This document shows positions 62,097 through 64,000 of a stretch of DNA of 64,000 nt, piece after piece (position 1 is the stretch's first letter; each line of letters starts with the position of its first letter). A model generated the notes under the pieces. That model saw only the letters and a list, made by a program, of their open reading frames with translations, ran no database searches and was not told the origin of the DNA. Source of the stretch: Pithys albifrons albifrons (Eukaryota > Chordata > Aves > Passeriformes > Thamnophilidae); contig NC_092460.1 of NCBI RefSeq assembly GCF_047495875.1, positions 9,538,520 through 9,602,519 on the forward strand. Direction: 5' to 3'. The position numbers and the translations under genes are program-made.

Positions 62097-62883
62097 TGCA
62101 GGTGTCTTGGGCAGCTGAAGTTGTGCAGCATAACCAATAGGTGGGAGCCTTTTACCAGGAGAGTCAGAGCCAACATCACTCTGGAGCGATACAATGCATC
62201 TGGGCTGGTACCCCACTGCAGGCACCCACACACCTGCTTTGCACTGGGAGCTGCACCCCAACCAGGGGCCAGCCAACACTGCCAGGAAAGGAAAAATCCC
62301 TGCCCAAGGGCAGGCTGGAAGAGCCATGCAGTCCTCCTCCTAGAATGGTTCCTATGCTGCTGCCCAGCGCTGAGCAGATCCTGGGGGAGCATCTGCCCTC
62401 ACTAATGTCCGGATGCATCACCCAAGCACAGTCTCTTCCCAAACCCTCCTTGAGCACTGCTGAGATCAGATGAGCTGTGCTGGTGACAGAAAGGCTTATC
62501 TGTCATCACTGACAGGGATGAATTTGCATCATGTACAGACTTTAATTTCCGATGATTGTATCTGGTTTTTTGCTGTTCTTTGAAGCAGACCAGCAGTTTT
62601 GCATAACGTGATGGTGGAGCATTTCTGCTGGAGCACTTGAAGCTATGTGAGGTAACAGCCTGTCCTGCACAGCCTTCCGTGCCTCTAACAACCCCAGCAC
62701 AACTCCTGACAGTTCACAGGGTTATCCAAGCTCTCAGGTCACCCCAGAGCAACAGAAGCTGGCAAGATAAGGCCAGGAAAGGACACAGCCTCTCCAGTGC
62801 TGACCATCGGAGGGATGAAACCCTGGATCCAAAACCCAATGCCACCAATCAATTGGTTTTCCCTAAACAAGGAAAAATCCCAA

Positions 62884-62889
62884 AATAAA
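62884..62889 (+). terminator. FAM3D: Possible distal FAM3D polyadenylation signal AATAAA
   Basis: AATAAA about 1.6 kb after the FAM3D stop, followed by ttgtgtaac; a second AATAAA lies at 62,929. Assignment to FAM3D is inference, as nothing links the two in the sequence. Confidence 0.25.
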
Positions 62890-63633
62890 TTGTGTAACAC
62901 CGCTAAGAACTTCCAAAGGCAAAACTGAAATAAAACCCCAAAACAGGCATCACAGAGGAATCCCCCAAGAGGTGTAGTATTTTATCCCAGCTTATCCTCC
63001 CACACTGTTAACACACACCTGATGGCACTGAGGGAAGCCTCTGCCATAAATCGATCCCTAAATCTGCTACAACAGTGGTTAATCCCAAGCGCTGAATCAT
63101 CCCTACCCATGGCAGCAGCGAGAAATAACACAACGCAGCAGACACAACAGCCCTCACATCACACAGCCCCGCCAAGCTGCCAGCATAAATATGCCAACTA
63201 TTTAAAGCCCCCTCAAAGGATCTAGATTCACTCATAAACCAAACTGAAAACAGCCCAAGAACTGTAAAGGTGGCTGCATGGGGTAAACCAGAGCACAGCA
63301 TCAACTACAGCCCTGAAAACAACCAGTCCCTTTCAGCTGCAGGAAACTCTTCTTACTCCTCAGCAATGCACATTAGAAATCTGGTTTAAATCCAAAATAA
63401 AGGAAATTTATGTTTTGGCACACTACAGGCAGTTACAACTAGCTCTGAATCCATCATGGAATAGTTGCTAAGGTACATCAGTATTTGCAAGAAATAGAGC
63501 TAAAAGAGCTAAAAGATCCTGTTCAGGGATCTTCAGCAGCAGCCAGTGTTTTGAAGAGCCATTCCTGCTGAAGTTACTGTGTCCTGATAAATAAATCGCT
63601 GCTTTTCAAATATCTGGAAACTCGGAAGCAGGG

Positions 63634-63641
63634 TATAAATA
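63634..63641 (+). promoter_or_regulatory. TATA-box-like site
   Basis: TATAAATA flanked by gcaggg on the left and TGG on the right, a good match to a TATA box in a fairly GC-balanced stretch. It lies where a promoter for the next syntenic gene (FAM107A, same strand) might be, but no first exon could be identified. Confidence 0.2.
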
Positions 63642-64000
63642 TGGATTCAGGAGTCAAACTGAACTGGTTAATTTTTTAGATCTGAAGAGGACAGGGGGTG
63701 CAGGGACAGCAATCTCCAGATGAGGTTTTCCAGGGCCTTGCAATATTAAAAGCTGTGTTATGCAGGAACAGGCACCTACTTGGCTGGTTTTCACTGTGCC
63801 ACATCCCCCAGAGTCTTCACCCAACACAACCCTGACCTGCCCAGCCTCCCAGAATGCAGCTTCAGGTAACCTGGCTCACCTGGGGTCACAGCAAGCTCCA
63901 ACGCTGCAGCAGCAAACAGGCAGCCTGGGGTGTTTGAAGTAACAAAGTTTGCAAAATCCAGTGCTGCAACAGAAGCCAAGAGCTAGGATGCAGACAGGGA

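Larger units (their letters stand above)
61292..64000 (+). other. FAM3D 3' UTR and downstream flank
   Basis: There is no AATAAA within the first 1.5 kb after the stop; the first ones are at 62,884 and 62,929. The 3' end may therefore be far downstream or use a variant signal. The stretch holds the ATGG repeat and a TATA-like site at 63.63 kb. No FAM107A coding exon, the gene expected next, was recognised before the window ends. Confidence 0.5.

Noticed and set aside
62028..62392. ORFs with WMDG or HPSI repeats on the two strands
   Set aside because: They are created by the ATGG tandem repeat, whose unit leaves all frames open.

Overview
This is vertebrate nuclear DNA, almost certainly from a bird and probably a passerine. 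It has split genes with GT/AG introns, long AT-rich introns, and several copies of the avian CR1 LINE in its usual 5'-truncated form. At 46,981-47,086 there is a tRNA-Ile/CR1-tailed SINE that I recognise as TguSINE1, a family first described in the zebra finch. No bacterial, viral or CRISPR structure was seen.

Two protein-coding genes are supported, both on the + strand. (1) The last five coding exons of CFAP20DC (the orthologue of human C3orf67), at 3,375-33,629, are followed by two polyadenylation signals at about 34.0 and 34.26 kb. The exon phases join without conflict and give 280 residues of the C-terminal half of the protein; the N-terminal CFAP20 domain lies upstream of the window. (2) A complete FAM3D gene, coding 56,642-61,291, has nine coding exons including a 21-bp microexon. 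It encodes a 225-residue cytokine-like secreted protein with the four FAM3 cysteines. The order CFAP20DC then FAM3D, both in one direction, matches human 3p14.2, where FAM107A comes next; FAM107A is probably just past the right edge.

Layout: 1-34.3 kb is AT-rich CFAP20DC exons, long introns and 3' UTR. It carries two CR1 fragments, a 58-bp TA repeat and a 5S rRNA-derived element. From 34.3 to 56.6 kb is an intergenic stretch whose base composition becomes richer in GC from about 38-41 kb. It holds the SINE, one CR1, a very short CpG-dense block at 49.80-49.95 kb and several AT-rich blocks that could be regulatory. From 56.6 to 61.3 kb is FAM3D, and 61.3-64.0 kb is 3' flank with an ATGG tandem repeat.

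The two genes are neighbours by conserved synteny, and nothing in the sequence suggests that they work together. The observations most worth checking are three. The last CFAP20DC exon appears frameshifted: the acidic tail and a conserved CYFDP...GKYYEL motif are in different frames of the same exon. A 5S rRNA-derived composite element sits in a CFAP20DC intron. A 189-codon minus-strand ORF starts just downstream of the CpG-dense block. I found no novel multi-gene system.
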